In this document: positions 17,549-27,620 of the stretch, piece by piece
How positions within the stretch are numbered: the first letter of the stretch is position 1
How the letters are laid out: every line of letters begins with the position of its first letter
Source: an uncultured Negativibacillus sp.
Lineage (GTDB): Bacteria; Bacillota; Clostridia; Oscillospirales; Ruminococcaceae
NCBI RefSeq assembly: GCF_944388365.1
Contig: NZ_CALXIN010000016.1
Location: 1-35,855, forward strand
DNA: 35,855 nucleotides
Direction of reading: 5' to 3'
Notes under the pieces: generated by a model
What the model saw: the letters and a program-made list of their open reading frames with translations, nothing else
What the model was told of the DNA's origin: nothing
The model's database searches: none
Translations under genes and position numbers: made by a program

Positions 17549-20500
17549 TTACATATTATCATCACTGTCATCAATGCCAAAATCGGAGAACTCATCCAGC
17601 AGGCTGCCAAAGTCGTCGTCCTCCGGCAGGTCAGGATGCTCCACTGCAAAGCTGTCCTCAAACTCGGAATCGACTGCCACATTCTCGCTTTCAAAGGTGG
17701 TGCCGTCGTCCTCCTGGTAATGCTCATTGCCGTTAAAGCCCATGTCATCATCCAGATCCTGTTTGAGGTCGATCTCCTCGTTGTTCTTATCCAATACCTT
17801 AACATCCAGCGACAGCGACTGAAGCTCTTTGATGAGTACCTTGAAGGATTCCGGGATGCCTGGTTTCGGAACGTTTTTGCCCTTGACGATTGCCTCGAAG
17901 GTTTTAACACGTCCGATGACATCGTCCGATTTTACAGTCAAGATTTCCTGCAGGGTGTAAGCAGCGCCGTAAGCCTCCAGCGCCCAAACCTCCATCTCAC
18001 CGAAACGCTGACCACCAAACTGCGCTTTACCGCCCAGAGGCTGCTGGGTAACCAGCGAGTACGGACCGGTGGAACGGGCATGGATCTTATCGTCTACCAG
18101 GTGATGCAGCTTGAGGTAGTACATATAGCCGACGGTGACCGGATTGTCGAACGGCTCACCGGTACGTCCGTCATAGACGGTGGTCTTGCCGTCGCCGCGC
18201 AGTCCTGCCAGCTCCAGACACTCTTTGATGTCGTTTTCGTTTGCACCGTCAAAGACCGGTGTCATGATCTTCCAGTTAAGCTCTGCGGCTGCACGTCCCA
18301 GATGGACCTCCAGCACCTGACCGATGTTCATACGCGAAGGTACGCCCAGAGGGTTGAGCACGATGTCCAGCGGACGACCGTCTGCCAGGAACGGCATATC
18401 CTCCTGCGGCAGGATTCTGGAAACAACACCCTTGTTTCCGTGGCGTCCCGCCATCTTGTCGCCGACAGAAATCTTACGTTTCTGAGCGATGTAGCAGCGA
18501 ACCACCATATTAACACCAGGCGAAAGCTCGTCGGAGTTTTCTCTTGTAAATACTTTTACGTCAACGATGATACCATATTCACCGTGTGGAACACGCAGGG
18601 AGGTATCACGGACTTCTCTTGCTTTTTCACCGAAGATGGCGCGCAGCAGTCTTTCCTCGGCGTTGAGCTCGGTTTCACCCTTTGGTGTAACCTTACCAAC
18701 GAGGATATCGCCGGAGTGAACCTCAGCACCGATGCGGATGATACCGCGGTCGTCCAGCTCTTTGAGGGCATCCTCGCCGACGTTTGGAATGTCGCGGGTG
18801 ATCTCTTCCGGTCCGAGCTTGGTGTCACGCGCTTCGATCTCGTGCTCCTCGATGTGGATGGAGGTGTAGACGTCGTCGCGGACCATGCGTTCGTTCAGAA
18901 GAACCGCGTCCTCGTAGTTGTAGCCTTCCCAGGTCATAAAGCCGATCAGCGCGTTTTTACCCAGCGAGATCTCGCCGTTGCTGGTCGCAGGACCATCTGC
19001 CAGTACCTGACCGACGCTGACGCGTTCGCCGGCGCTGACGATTGGACGCTGATTGAAGCAGGTGCCCTGGTTGGAGCGCAGGAATTTGATGACATGGAAG
19101 TTTTTGAGCTCGCCGTCGTCGGTGCGGACCACGATCTTGGTTGCATCGACGCGCTCAACGACGCCGTTGACGTCGGAAACGACGCAGACGCCCGAGTCTA
19201 CTGCTGCCTTGTACTCCATACCGGTACCGACGATTGGGTTCTCGGTCTTCAGAAGCGGCACTGCCTGACGCTGCATGTTCGCACCCATCAGAGCTCGGTT
19301 GGTATCGTCGTTTTCAAGGAATGGGATCATCGCTGTTGCAACAGAAACTACCATCTTTGGCGATACATCCATGTAGTCAACCTGTTCGCGCTCAACGATC
19401 TTAACCATGTCGCGGTGACGAACCGAAACCATCTTGTTTGCAAAGGTGTTTTCCTCGGTCAGCGGTTCGTTTGCCTGTGCGACGATGAATTCATCCTCGC
19501 GGTCGGCAGTCATATATTCTACCTCATCGAGCACCTTGCCGGTTTCCTTGTCTACACGGCGGTACGGAGCCTCGATGAAGCCGTATTTGTTGATTCTTGC
19601 AAAGGTAGCCAGGTAGGAGATCAGACCGATGTTAGGACCTTCTGGGGTCTCTACCGGACACATTCTTCCGTAGTGGCTGTAGTGTACGTCTCGAACCTCG
19701 AAACCTGCACGGTCACGGGACAGACCGCCAGGACCCAGCGCAGACAGACGTCTCTTGTGGGTCAGCTCAGCCAGAGGGTTGTTCTGGTCCATGAACTGGG
19801 ACAGCGGCGAGGAACCGAAGAATTCCTTGATCGACGCAACCACCGGACGGATGTTGATCAGCGCCTGTGGAGTGATGGTCTCCATATCCTGTGCCTGGGT
19901 GGTCATTCTCTCACGGATGACACGCTCCATACGGGAGAAGCCGATGCGGAACTGGTTCTGCAGCAGCTCGCCGACCGAACGGATTCTTCTGTTGCCCAGA
20001 TGGTCGATGTCATCGGTGGTGCCGATGCCGTTGCCCAGACAGCAGACGTAGTTGATGGTGGCAAAGATGTCATCCTTGATGATGTGCTTTGGAATCAGGT
20101 CGTCAGCTCTGTCGACGATCATCTGACGCAGCTCCTCATCGGAGTTGCAGCTGTCCAGAATCTCGCACAGTACCGAGAAGCGAACCTTCTCGTTGACGCC
20201 GATCTCTTCCAGCTCCTCCTCGGTGTAGCAGGAGGTGTAGTCCAGCAGGTTTACCATGCCGTTGGAGATAACCTTGACGATGCGGTCCGGTGTTTTGAGG
20301 TAGACGGTGTCTACACCGGCGCGCTCGATCTCCTCGGCTTTTGCACGGGTCAGAACCTCGTCCGGCTCTGCCAGTACCTCGCCGGTACGGCTGTTGATGA
20401 TCGGCTCAGCGACAACGTGGCCGTTGATACGGGAAGCGATTCCCAGCTTTTTGTTGTATTTATAGCGTCCAACTCTGGACAGGTCATATCTTCTTGCATC

Positions 20501-21283
20501 GAAGAACAGTGCATTGATGTGCGACTGTGCGCTGTCCACTGTTGGCGGTTCGCCTGGACGCAGCTTTCTGTACACTTCCAGCAGCGCCTCTTCGGTGTTG
20601 TTGGTGCTGTCCTTTTCGATGGTGGCCACGATGCGCGGGTCATCGCCGAAGAAGTCCAGAATCTGTGCGTCGCTTGCAAGTCCCAGCGAACGGATAAAGG
20701 TGGTGACAGGCAGCTTTCTGTTTTTATCAATGCGGACGTAGAACACATCGTTGGAGTCGGTTTCATACTCAAGCCATGCGCCGCGGTTTGGAATGACGGT
20801 GGTCGAATACAGCTGTTTGCCTGCCTTGTCGCGGGAAACGCCGTAGTAGACGCCTGGCGAACGAACCAGCTGGGAGACGATAACTCGCTCTGCGCCGTTG
20901 ATGATAAAGGTTCCGCTTGGGGTCATCACAGGGAAATCGCCCATGAAGATGTCCTGTTCCTTAACCTCACCGGTCTCCTTGTTCAGAAGGCTTGCGCGCA
21001 CTCTCAGCGGAGCTGCATAGGTTGCGTCGCGCTCTTTGCACTCCTCGATTGTATATTTGGGAGTTTCGTCAAGACGGTAGTCGATAAAGTCAAGTACCAG
21101 ATTGCCCTGATAATCCGAGATTTCGGACATATCTTTAAATACTTCCTTTAATCCCTCCTCAAGAAACCATTTGTAGGAGTTTTTCTGCACTTCAATCAGG
21201 TTTGGCATTTCCAAAACCTCATTAATCCGAGAAAAGCTCATTCGAACATTTTTACCCAGATGTACCGGCTTCACATTCACCAT
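17549..21283 (-). CDS. rpoB: RNA polymerase subunit beta
   Basis: The product is 1244 residues from [20 protein letters not shown], the usual Clostridia start. GGAG lies 11 bases upstream; the open frame extends to 21334, but without a ribosome site. The rifampicin region ([18 protein letters not shown], then LSALGPGG) has wild-type Asp, His and Ser at the common resistance positions. The C-terminal clamp segment [20 protein letters not shown] is followed by an acidic tail. Unlike the common order, rplJ and rplL are not directly upstream: a dedicated promoter and a leader of about 155 bases precede the gene. rpoC follows after 22 bases. Confidence 0.99.
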   Translation of the reverse strand: MVNVKPVHLGKNVRMSFSRINEVLEMPNLIEVQKNSYKWFLEEGLKEVFKDMSEISDYQGNLVLDFIDYRLDETPKYTIEECKERDATYAAPLRVRASLLNKETGEVKEQDIFMGDFPVMTPSGTFIINGAERVIVSQLVRSPGVYYGVSRDKAGKQLYSTTVIPNRGAWLEYETDSNDVFYVRIDKNRKLPVTTFIRSLGLASDAQILDFFGDDPRIVATIEKDSTNNTEEALLEVYRKLRPGEPPTVDSAQSHINALFFDARRYDLSRVGRYKYNKKLGIASRINGHVVAEPIINSRTGEVLAEPDEVLTRAKAEEIERAGVDTVYLKTPDRIVKVISNGMVNLLDYTSCYTEEELEEIGVNEKVRFSVLCEILDSCNSDEELRQMIVDRADDLIPKHIIKDDIFATINYVCCLGNGIGTTDDIDHLGNRRIRSVGELLQNQFRIGFSRMERVIRERMTTQAQDMETITPQALINIRPVVASIKEFFGSSPLSQFMDQNNPLAELTHKRRLSALGPGGLSRDRAGFEVRDVHYSHYGRMCPVETPEGPNIGLISYLATFARINKYGFIEAPYRRVDKETGKVLDEVEYMTADREDEFIVAQANEPLTEENTFANKMVSVRHRDMVKIVEREQVDYMDVSPKMVVSVATAMIPFLENDDTNRALMGANMQRQAVPLLKTENPIVGTGMEYKAAVDSGVCVVSDVNGVVERVDATKIVVRTDDGELKNFHVIKFLRSNQGTCFNQRPIVSAGERVSVGQVLADGPATSNGEISLGKNALIGFMTWEGYNYEDAVLLNERMVRDDVYTSIHIEEHEIEARDTKLGPEEITRDIPNVGEDALKELDDRGIIRIGAEVHSGDILVGKVTPKGETELNAEERLLRAIFGEKAREVRDTSLRVPHGEYGIIVDVKVFTRENSDELSPGVNMVVRCYIAQKRKISVGDKMAGRHGNKGVVSRILPQEDMPFLADGRPLDIVLNPLGVPSRMNIGQVLEVHLGRAAAELNWKIMTPVFDGANENDIKECLELAGLRGDGKTTVYDGRTGEPFDNPVTVGYMYYLKLHHLVDDKIHARSTGPYSLVTQQPLGGKAQFGGQRFGEMEVWALEAYGAAYTLQEILTVKSDDVIGRVKTFEAIVKGKNVPKPGIPESFKVLIKELQSLSLDVKVLDKNNEEIDLKQDLDDDMGFNGNEHYQEDDGTTFESENVAVDSEFEDSFAVEHPDLPEDDDFGSLLDEFSDFGIDDSDDNM

Positions 21284-21440
21284 AGGCTTATCCACTCCAA
21301 TCCGCATATTTTGATAATTGTACAATCTGTACAACTATTGTCCGTTTATATCCGATATTTTGCAGGAGAGGTATTGAATTCTCCTGGCATCTGTGCTACA
21401 ATAAACTAGGCAAAGTTCATAAGTAGCCATTTTGATACAT
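21284..21440 (-). promoter_or_regulatory. rpoB leader with a palindrome and a hairpin
   Basis: The predicted rpoB leader contains the 17-bp palindrome TTGTACA-3-TGTACAA (21318-21334, perfect 7-bp arms) and a hairpin AGGAGA / TCTCCT (21364-21385). No L10-type leader or other known element is recognised. Confidence 0.4.
21374..21402 (+). promoter_or_regulatory. Candidate antisense promoter in the rpoB leader
   Basis: On the plus strand TTGAAT and TACAAT are 17 bases apart with an extended -10 (TGC before TACAAT). The only plus-strand feature downstream is the hairpin terminator at 21503-21530, so a transcript of about 120-130 bases antisense to the rpoB promoter region is possible. Confidence 0.4.
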
Positions 21441-21446
21441 TATAAT

Positions 21447-21475
21447 ATTATATTGTATTTTCAAAGCAAAGTCAA
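21447..21475 (-). promoter_or_regulatory. rpoBC promoter
   Basis: On the minus strand TTGACT (21470-21475) and a perfect TATAAT (21447-21452) are 17 bases apart, about 155 bases before the rpoB start. Confidence 0.8.
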
Positions 21476-21502
21476 TCTTTCCCACCCGTTTGGGACATAA
21501 GA

Positions 21503-21530
21503 AAAACTCCGATTTTTTCATCGGAGTTTT
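21503..21530. terminator. Bidirectional terminator before rpoB
   Basis: AAAACTCCGA / TCGGAGTTTT with a T-rich loop has T-rich sequence on both sides. It ends the DUF2500 genes on the minus strand and would also stop the plus-strand transcript suggested at 21374-21402. Confidence 0.75.
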
Positions 21531-21599
21531 GTTTATTTATGCCAAAAGTTCACTTTGCTTTTCATATAACCGGCGTCTTGACATTTTCAAAAACGGCTG

Positions 21600-21965
21600 T
21601 TACGCCTGCTGCACCGGCTCAAATCCCTGGAAGCGGTTGCCCTGATAGGTCAGTCTGCCATGGGCGCCTTCGACCAGCTGGTCATACTGGCGGAAGGAAA
21701 CCTCCATCTCCACCTCGTCGCCGTCCTCCATCAGAAAGGTCGCCGAATAGCGCATCGCCATCGCCCGCGCTGCTCCGCGCCGGTGTGTCGGAGGATCGCT
21801 CTGGCTTTTTGCCACCACGGTGGCCTCCACTGTCTGCGGCGGCATCTTTTTGTCCAGGTTGCGCTGATACAGCACGCCAGCCACCGTCATAATCAGTGCG
21901 CTGAACACCGACACCGCCAGAATCAGCAGTATGAGCGCCAGCAGCATTTCCAAGATTGTCATCAT
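21600..21965 (-). CDS. DUF2500-like membrane protein, second copy
   Basis: This 121-residue protein has an N-terminal membrane segment (about 5-30), then a small beta domain with TVEATVVAKSQ, YSATFLMEDGDEVEMEV and RLTYQGNRFQGFE, matching the layout of its neighbour upstream (AVVVAKRE, YFVTFQVQSGDRIELEM, QLTFQGTRYKGF). The two look like tandem paralogs 18 bases apart in one transcript. GGGAGG lies nine bases before the first ATG. The linker here (DPPTHRRGAARAMAMR) is Arg/Ala-rich in place of the His-rich stretch of its partner. The function of DUF2500 is not established. Confidence 0.75.
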   Translation of the reverse strand: MMTILEMLLALILLILAVSVFSALIMTVAGVLYQRNLDKKMPPQTVEATVVAKSQSDPPTHRRGAARAMAMRYSATFLMEDGDEVEMEVSFRQYDQLVEGAHGRLTYQGNRFQGFEPVQQA

Positions 21966-21983
21966 CGTTTTCCGCCTCCCTGT

Positions 21984-22379
21984 TTATTGCGCCTCAAAGA
22001 CACCCACACGGCGCGCAAAACCTTTGTAGCGTGTGCCTTGAAAGGTCAGCTGTCCGCGGTCGCCCTCGCAGAGCATTCCATAGTCGGTTCCCTCCATCTC
22101 CAGCTCGATGCGGTCGCCGCTCTGAACCTGGAAGGTGACAAAATAATGGGTATAAGTGTGATAGCCGGTGTCGTGGTGATGGTGGGAGAACTGTTCACGC
22201 TTTGCGACGACCACAGCATCCACCGTCAGCACCGGCGACTGATTGTTCTTGTTCCAGGTGCTCACGCCGCGCACTGCCGTGGCGATAAATGTGCCGATGA
22301 CCAGCACAAAGATCACGATAAAAAACAACGGAAACAGCGTGTCAAAAAAGCTCATCTCATATCCTATTCCGAATCCCAT
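21984..22379 (-). CDS. DUF2500 domain membrane protein
   Basis: This 131-residue protein fits DUF2500 well: GFGIGYEMSFFDTLFPLFF, a membrane segment to about residue 35, RGVSTWNKNNQSP, TVDAVVVAKRE, a His-rich stretch (SHHHHDTGYHTYTH), YFVTFQVQSGDR and QLTFQGTRYKGF. The His cluster could bind metal, but that is only suggestive. GGGAGG lies seven bases before the ATG. It is first in a two-gene unit with its own promoter (22425-22453). Confidence 0.85.
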   Translation of the reverse strand: MGFGIGYEMSFFDTLFPLFFIVIFVLVIGTFIATAVRGVSTWNKNNQSPVLTVDAVVVAKREQFSHHHHDTGYHTYTHYFVTFQVQSGDRIELEMEGTDYGMLCEGDRGQLTFQGTRYKGFARRVGVFEAQ

Positions 22380-22424
22380 GGCATGTCCTCCCTGTGTCCG
22401 GCTATTTTTTCAAACGTCGCATTG

Positions 22425-22453
22425 ATTGTACCATATCCCAGAGCGAATAACAA
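22425..22453 (-). promoter_or_regulatory. Promoter of the DUF2500 pair
   Basis: On the minus strand TTGTTA and TACAAT are 17 bases apart, with an extended -10 (TGG before TACAAT). The leader is about 40 bases. Confidence 0.7.
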
Positions 22454-22522
22454 GAAGGCAAACAAAAAACTTTTCTTTGCTAAATTATAAAATCGAAGGA
22501 GCCCTCTGCCTTAGACAGCACA

Positions 22523-22558
22523 AAAAAACCTTCCGGCATCAAAGCCGGAAGGTTTTTT
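22523..22558 (-). terminator. Terminator of the M18 aminopeptidase gene
   Basis: The perfect stem AAAAAACCTTCCGGC with a 6-base loop is followed by T-runs; it lies 16 bases past the stop codon. It could act on both strands. Confidence 0.88.
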
Positions 22559-22574
22559 ATGTATCAAACGGAAA

Positions 22575-23981
22575 TTAGTCGAGGTTTGCAACCAGGAACT
22601 CATAGAAACCACGATGGGTCTCGTACAGGTCAACCTTGGAGATAACCTCCATTGGAGCATGCATGCACAGAACCGGTACGCCGATGTCGATGGTGTCAAC
22701 ATCCAGCTCTGCGATGAATTTTGCAACGGTGCCGCCGCCGCCCTGGTCAACTTTGCCCAGTTCGCCAAACTGCCATACAACATCTGCGTTGTCGAGGATT
22801 GCGCAAACTTTGCTGGTGAATTTAGCGTTGCAGTCGTTGGTGCCGCCTTTGCCGCCGGAACCGGTGTATTTAACAACACATACGCCGTAGTTGATGAAGG
22901 AAGAATTCTGTTTCTCGTAAGCATCTGCAAATGCAGGGTCAAATGCTGCGCTGACGTCAGCGGACAGGCACTTGGAGTTAGACAGAACGCGTCTTACCGG
23001 AACGCCGAATGGCTCTGCCAGATCAGCCAGGAAGTACTCGAGGAATCTGGAGTGCATACCGGTGTTGCCGTCGGAACCAACTTCTTCTTTATCAGCGAAG
23101 ATAACAACAGAAGTCCATTCCGGGTTGGTGTTTGCGATCTCAGCGGTCATCTCGGTGTAAGCGCAGACGCGGTCGTCGTGGCCGTATGCACCGATCATGC
23201 TGCGGTCAAGACCAAGGTCGCGTGCTTTCAGGGCAGGAACAACGCTCAGCTCTGCACCCAGGAAGTCGCGCTCGGTGATGCCGTATTTTTCGTTGAAGAT
23301 CTTCATCAGGTTGAGTTTAACCTTTTCGGAAGCCTTCTCGTCTTTAAACTGTCTGGAACCGATCAGGATGTTCATCGACTCACCTTTGAATGCTTCTGCC
23401 AGAGTCTGGGTTCTCTGTTTGGAAGCCAGATGTGGCAGCAGGTCGGTTACGCAGAAAATCGGATCGTTTTCATCTTCACCGATGGTGATGGTAACAACAG
23501 AGCCGTCTTTCTTGTAAACGTCACCGTGCAGAGCCAGCGGAATGGTTGGCCACTGGTATTTTCTGATGCCGCCGTAGTAGTGTGGTCTGAGGTAACCCAG
23601 TTCTGCTTCCTCAAACAGTGGGCTTGGTTTGAGGTCCAGTCTTGGGGAATCAACGTGAGCTGCCAGAATCTTAACGCCTTTTTCGATTGGGCGGGTACCC
23701 ATGGTACCAAAGATCAGGGATTTGCCGCGGTTGTTGTAGTAGAATCTTTCGCCGGGCTGGTACTTTTTGCCTCTTTCAAACTCATGGTAACCGTTTGCTT
23801 CCAGCTTCTTGATCGCCTCTTTAACAGCCTCGATCTCGATCTTTGCTGCATCCATGAATGCCTTGTAGTCCTCTGCATAAGCATACGCCTTGTCCAGTTC
23901 CTCATCGGACAGACGGGTGGTGCCGTTGACTGGTTTCATCATCAGCTCTTCCTGAAGCAGTTCGCCTTTGGTTTTTTCCAT
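22575..23981 (-). CDS. M18 family zinc aminopeptidase
   Basis: This 468-residue protein belongs to the M18 (aminopeptidase I / aspartyl aminopeptidase) family, cytoplasmic, usually forming a dodecamer that removes N-terminal residues from peptides. Visible metal-site motifs are AAHVDSPRLDLKP (His109, Asp111), IFADKEEVGSDGNTG and the C-terminal CMHAPMEVISKVD. The ATG at 23981 is chosen because GGGAGG lies nine bases upstream; an ATG at 23990 touches that ribosome site and cannot use it. It is 108 bases after the lytic transglycosylase gene, with no clear terminator between, so co-transcription is possible. A second peptidase, of M42 type, lies at 3967-5040. Confidence 0.94.
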   Translation of the reverse strand: MEKTKGELLQEELMMKPVNGTTRLSDEELDKAYAYAEDYKAFMDAAKIEIEAVKEAIKKLEANGYHEFERGKKYQPGERFYYNNRGKSLIFGTMGTRPIEKGVKILAAHVDSPRLDLKPSPLFEEAELGYLRPHYYGGIRKYQWPTIPLALHGDVYKKDGSVVTITIGEDENDPIFCVTDLLPHLASKQRTQTLAEAFKGESMNILIGSRQFKDEKASEKVKLNLMKIFNEKYGITERDFLGAELSVVPALKARDLGLDRSMIGAYGHDDRVCAYTEMTAEIANTNPEWTSVVIFADKEEVGSDGNTGMHSRFLEYFLADLAEPFGVPVRRVLSNSKCLSADVSAAFDPAFADAYEKQNSSFINYGVCVVKYTGSGGKGGTNDCNAKFTSKVCAILDNADVVWQFGELGKVDQGGGGTVAKFIAELDVDTIDIGVPVLCMHAPMEVISKVDLYETHRGFYEFLVANLD

Positions 23982-24089
23982 ATCGTTCATCCTCCCGATT
24001 ATAAATTTTTTGACCGTCCGCCCTCATATTGAGTGCTTTGTCCGGTCTGTATCTCTACCGTTTTCGATGTGCACGGTAAAAACCATTGT

Positions 24090-24668
24090 TTAAGCATAAA
24101 GCCTCTGATAGATCTGTTTTGCTTCGGAGACTTTATTGTAATACCATTCTGTATCAGAATAGGGTATTTTGTCAAGTGTTTTTCCATCTTTCGAGTATTC
24201 CTGCTGCGAAAGCCATGCGTTGACGTTGCTCATTCCCGCATGGTAGGAACAGATGGCCAGTTTTTCGTCGCCGGTTTCCTCCAGCAGCAGATGCAGCATA
24301 TAGGTGCCGTACCGGATGGAAACCTCCGGCTCAAAGATGTCGGCATAGGTGGTGCCGCTGTCGTCGCCCATGCGGTACTGCACCCACTCAAAGGCGTCCT
24401 GTGTCATCTGCATCAGGCCGCGGGCATCCGCCGATGAAACGGCATTGGGGTCAAAGTTACTCTCGATGCGGGTCACGGCATACACCAGATTGCGGTCCAC
24501 ATCGTACTCTCTGCTGTATTTTTCGATGTATTCGCGGTACTCTCTGGGATAAAGCTGCCGCATCACGGCGTCGGTGGCAGGCTGCAGCGCCGCCACAGCC
24601 GCCAGAACCAGCACGATGATGAGCACTAGCCACAACAGAACATCTTTTTTCCTGACTCTTGCTGCCAC
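24090..24668 (-). CDS. Membrane-anchored lytic transglycosylase (SLT domain)
   Basis: This 192-residue protein has an N-terminal membrane anchor (about 9-28) and a Slt70-type lysozyme-like domain. The catalytic Glu is Glu69 in VTRIESNFDP, followed by ADARGLMQMT (81-90), with AICSYHAGMSNV and a tyrosine-rich C-terminal segment completing the fold. It should cleave peptidoglycan glycan strands on the outer face of the membrane. The start codon is GTG, with GGAGG six bases upstream. It lies 12 bases after coaE and so is in the same operon. The pairing of SLT with coaE is known from other Clostridia only as a gene-order habit; no functional link is evident. Confidence 0.93.
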   Translation of the reverse strand: MAARVRKKDVLLWLVLIIVLVLAAVAALQPATDAVMRQLYPREYREYIEKYSREYDVDRNLVYAVTRIESNFDPNAVSSADARGLMQMTQDAFEWVQYRMGDDSGTTYADIFEPEVSIRYGTYMLHLLLEETGDEKLAICSYHAGMSNVNAWLSQQEYSKDGKTLDKIPYSDTEWYYNKVSEAKQIYQRLYA

Positions 24669-24680
24669 CGGTTTCCTCCT

Positions 24681-25295
24681 TTATCGCTGTTCCAGCATCG
24701 TCTCCAGCTTTGCCAGCAGCACCGAGGTCTGGCTTTTGAGGTCGCCGATGCTTCCGTTGTTTTCCAGCACCTGCCACGAGCGCTCACGGTAGTAGCTTTC
24801 GTCGTGCTGGGCATTGATGCGCTCGAGCGCCTCCTGCTCGGTCAGGTGGTCGCGGGCGATGATGCGCCGGCAGCGCAGCTCCTGGGAGGCGGTCACCGAC
24901 ACCACGCAGTCGCACTGGCGGTCGGCGCCGCTTTCAAACAGGGTGGGCGCATCCAGCACGATGATGCCCTCCTGGCTTTCGCGCAGGCTGTCCAGCTTCT
25001 GGCGGATGCTTTCGATGATGTAGGGAAACATGATGTCGTTTAACTTTTTAAGCTTACCCTTGTCGGTAAAGACCGATTTTGCCATCTTTTTGCGGTTGAG
25101 TGTCCCTTCAGGGGTGATATATTCACAGCCAAATTCCAGCGCAATGTCCGCGATGCAGGCACTGCCCTTCTCCACAACCTCGCGGGCAATCAGGTCGGCG
25201 TCGATGACGGTGACGTCATTGGCGCGCAGATAGTCCGAGACGGTCGACTTGCCTGCACCGGTCTGTCCGGTCAGGCCAACAATCAGGTTTTTCAT
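24681..25295 (-). CDS. coaE: Dephospho-CoA kinase
   Basis: This 204-residue enzyme performs the last step of coenzyme A synthesis, phosphorylating the 3'-hydroxyl of dephospho-CoA. The P-loop is GLTGQTGAGKST at residues 7-18. DADLIAREVV follows, with the lid-region arginines in CRRIIARDHLTEQEALERI and the C-terminal ENNGS. Length is normal. Its ATG lies six bases after the sua5 stop codon; the ribosome site is a weak AGAAAGG 11 bases upstream, so translational coupling is likely. Confidence 0.96.
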   Translation of the reverse strand: MKNLIVGLTGQTGAGKSTVSDYLRANDVTVIDADLIAREVVEKGSACIADIALEFGCEYITPEGTLNRKKMAKSVFTDKGKLKKLNDIMFPYIIESIRQKLDSLRESQEGIIVLDAPTLFESGADRQCDCVVSVTASQELRCRRIIARDHLTEQEALERINAQHDESYYRERSWQVLENNGSIGDLKSQTSVLLAKLETMLEQR

Positions 25296-25301
25296 GGGTT
25301 G

Positions 25302-26435
25302 TCATGCCTTTCTTTTTTCAAACGATGTCCCTGCTGCGGGTACACCGGCTTCGCTGTTTTGATCGGATGGAGCTTGTGTTTCTTCGTTGAGGTCGCACTC
25401 GTGGAACGCTGCCGCCCGAATCAGACGGTTATACACCGCCAGTCCCACTCCCTGACGGGAAGGACAGCGGGCATACACCTCTTTGGCGCCCTTTTCATCC
25501 AGCTCCCGAAGTGCCGCAAACAGATGCTTTGCCTGGTCTTTTTCGTCCCTGCCAAGGCTGATGTACGGAACCTTTAATCCCGCTACATCCTCCTCAAAGC
25601 ACAGCGCATACAGTCCCTCATGGGCATGGGCATTGACATAGCGGACAAACTGTTCGCTGCCGGCGTCCAGAATGGTGATCTGTGCCTTTGGAGCATAGTG
25701 CTTATACTTCATGCCAGGCGAATCGGCGCGCTCATTCTCCTGCAATTTGTCGGTGACCGCATGGTGCACCACAAGGTCGGGCAGAAACTCTCGCAGCTGT
25801 GCAGGAGTGACTGCTCCCGGGCGCAGCAGCAGCGGCGGGTTTGCTGCCAGCGAGATGACGGTGGATTCCACTCCGACGCTGCACTCGCCTGCATCGACGA
25901 TGGCGTCCACTCTGCCCCACAGGTCATGAACGCAGTGTTCGGCAGTGGTCGGGCTGGGACTGCCCGAGAGGTTTGCCGAAGGCGCTGCCACCGGCACACC
26001 GGCGCGGCGGATGATCTCCCGCGCAACCGGATGGGACGGGATGCGGATGGCGACCGTCTCCAGCCCGCCGGAGGTTTCCATCGGGATGATCTCCCGCTTT
26101 GGCAGGATGACGGTCAGCGGGCCTGGCGAAAACCTTCTGCACAGCTCATAGTAGACCGGCGGGATGTCCTTTGCATACAGCTGTGCCTGCTGTGGGTCCA
26201 CGATGTGGATAATCAGCGGATTATCCTGCGGTCTGCCCTTTGCCAGAAAGATGTTTTTGACCGCCTGCGGGTCCAGGGCATTGGCGCCCAGACCGTACAC
26301 CGTTTCGGTGGGCAGCGCGACCAGTCCTCCGTTTTTGAGGATGGCCGCTGCCCTGTCCAGCGCCGCTGTGTCCTTCTCAGGGTCGGTAACCGTAAGAAGG
26401 ACGGTGTCCCTGTGCGCTACTTTGGAATATTCCAT
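25302..26435 (-). CDS. Threonylcarbamoyl-AMP synthase (Sua5 type)
   Basis: This 377-residue enzyme makes threonylcarbamoyl-AMP from threonine, bicarbonate and ATP for the t6A37 modification of ANN-decoding tRNAs. The N-terminal YrdC domain shows LPTETVYGLGANA (41-53), KGRPQDNPLI and VAAPSANLSG; the extra C-terminal SUA5 domain makes it the longer two-domain form instead of short TsaC. The ATG at 26435 has AAGAGG nine bases upstream; the open frame runs back into prfA to 26540, but without support. It starts 31 bases after prfA. The C-terminal tail (EETQAPSDQNSEAGVPAAGT) is low-complexity and probably disordered. The other TsaBDE genes are not in the window. Confidence 0.95.
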   Translation of the reverse strand: MEYSKVAHRDTVLLTVTDPEKDTAALDRAAAILKNGGLVALPTETVYGLGANALDPQAVKNIFLAKGRPQDNPLIIHIVDPQQAQLYAKDIPPVYYELCRRFSPGPLTVILPKREIIPMETSGGLETVAIRIPSHPVAREIIRRAGVPVAAPSANLSGSPSPTTAEHCVHDLWGRVDAIVDAGECSVGVESTVISLAANPPLLLRPGAVTPAQLREFLPDLVVHHAVTDKLQENERADSPGMKYKHYAPKAQITILDAGSEQFVRYVNAHAHEGLYALCFEEDVAGLKVPYISLGRDEKDQAKHLFAALRELDEKGAKEVYARCPSRQGVGLAVYNRLIRAAAFHECDLNEETQAPSDQNSEAGVPAAGTSFEKRKA

Positions 26436-26466
26436 GCACAAACGCCTCTTTTCCCGTACAGAAAAA

Positions 26467-27558
26467 CTAGTGCTCGCCGCCGGCAGCGCCGGAGCTTTCC
26501 TTGAGCTTTTCTGCCTGGTCGAAGGTGTTGAGTGCATCAAACAGCTCGGTCAGGTCGCCGTTGAGCACCTGTTCGAGCTTATACAGGGTCAGACCGATGC
26601 GGTGGTCGGTGACACGGCCCTGTGGATAGTTGTAGGTGCGGATACGCTCAGCGCGGTCGCCGGCGCCAACCTGCAGTTTACGCTCGGAGGCGATCTTCTC
26701 TTCCTGCTCGCGCTGCATCTTCTCATAGATACGCGAACGCAGAATCTTCATCGCCTTGTCCTTGTTCTTGTACTGGCTTCGCTCGTCCTGACACTCAACG
26801 ACGGTGCCGGTCGGAAGGTGGGTGATTCGGATGGCCGACTCGGTCTTGTTGACGTGCTGGCCGCCTGCACCGCCCGAACGGTAGGTGTCGATCTGCAGGT
26901 CCTTCGGATTGATCTCAACCTCGACGTCGTCTGCTTCCGGCAGCACTGCGACGGTGACGGTGGAGGTGTGGATACGGCCCTGGGTTTCTGTCTCAGGTAC
27001 GCGCTGAACGCGGTGAACGCCCGATTCAAACTTAAATTTGGAGTAAGCGCCCTCGCCGTTGATCGAGAAGCTGATCTCCTTGTAGCCGCCAAGCTCGGTT
27101 GCGTTTGCGTTGAGCACCTCGATCTTCCAGCCCTGGCTCTCGGCGTACATCGAGTACATGCGGAACAGGCTGTTTGCAAACAGGGCAGCCTCGTCGCCGC
27201 CTGCACCGCCGCGGATTTCGACGATGACGTTCTTGTCGTCGTTCGGGTCCTTTGGAATCAGCAGGATCTTCAGCTCCTCCGAGATAGTTTCGATGTCTGC
27301 CTTGGCAGTTTCGTACTGGTCCTCGATCAGCTCGCGGAAGTCCTTCTCCAGGCCGCTCTCCTCGAGCATCGCCTTTGCCTCGTCCATATCGTTCTTTGCC
27401 TTGACATACTCACGGTATTTCTCCACGATTGGAGTCAGGTTCTTATATTCCTTCATCAGTTCGGCGTACTGCTTGGGATCGCTGACAACATTGGGGTCCA
27501 TCAGGCGGTCGTTGATCTCCTGATAGCGCTGCTCGGCAACGCTTAGCTGTTCAAACAT
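26467..27558 (-). CDS. prfA: Peptide chain release factor 1
   Basis: This 363-residue RF1 reads UAA and UAG. The codon-recognition tripeptide is PET (188-190, in [16 protein letters not shown]), a common form of the RF1 PxT motif, and the catalytic GGQ is at 232-234. RF2 would have SPF, so the assignment is firm. AAAGGAG lies nine bases before the ATG. The gene is between DUF951 and sua5; the methyltransferase prmC, often next to prfA, is not here and must be elsewhere if present. Confidence 0.98.
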   Translation of the reverse strand: MFEQLSVAEQRYQEINDRLMDPNVVSDPKQYAELMKEYKNLTPIVEKYREYVKAKNDMDEAKAMLEESGLEKDFRELIEDQYETAKADIETISEELKILLIPKDPNDDKNVIVEIRGGAGGDEAALFANSLFRMYSMYAESQGWKIEVLNANATELGGYKEISFSINGEGAYSKFKFESGVHRVQRVPETETQGRIHTSTVTVAVLPEADDVEVEINPKDLQIDTYRSGGAGGQHVNKTESAIRITHLPTGTVVECQDERSQYKNKDKAMKILRSRIYEKMQREQEEKIASERKLQVGAGDRAERIRTYNYPQGRVTDHRIGLTLYKLEQVLNGDLTELFDALNTFDQAEKLKESSGAAGGEH

Positions 27559-27620
27559 ACTTTCATTCTCCTTTAATTTGTTTCTAAAAAAATATTGACG
27601 ATCTTTTTTTGCGGCGGCGC

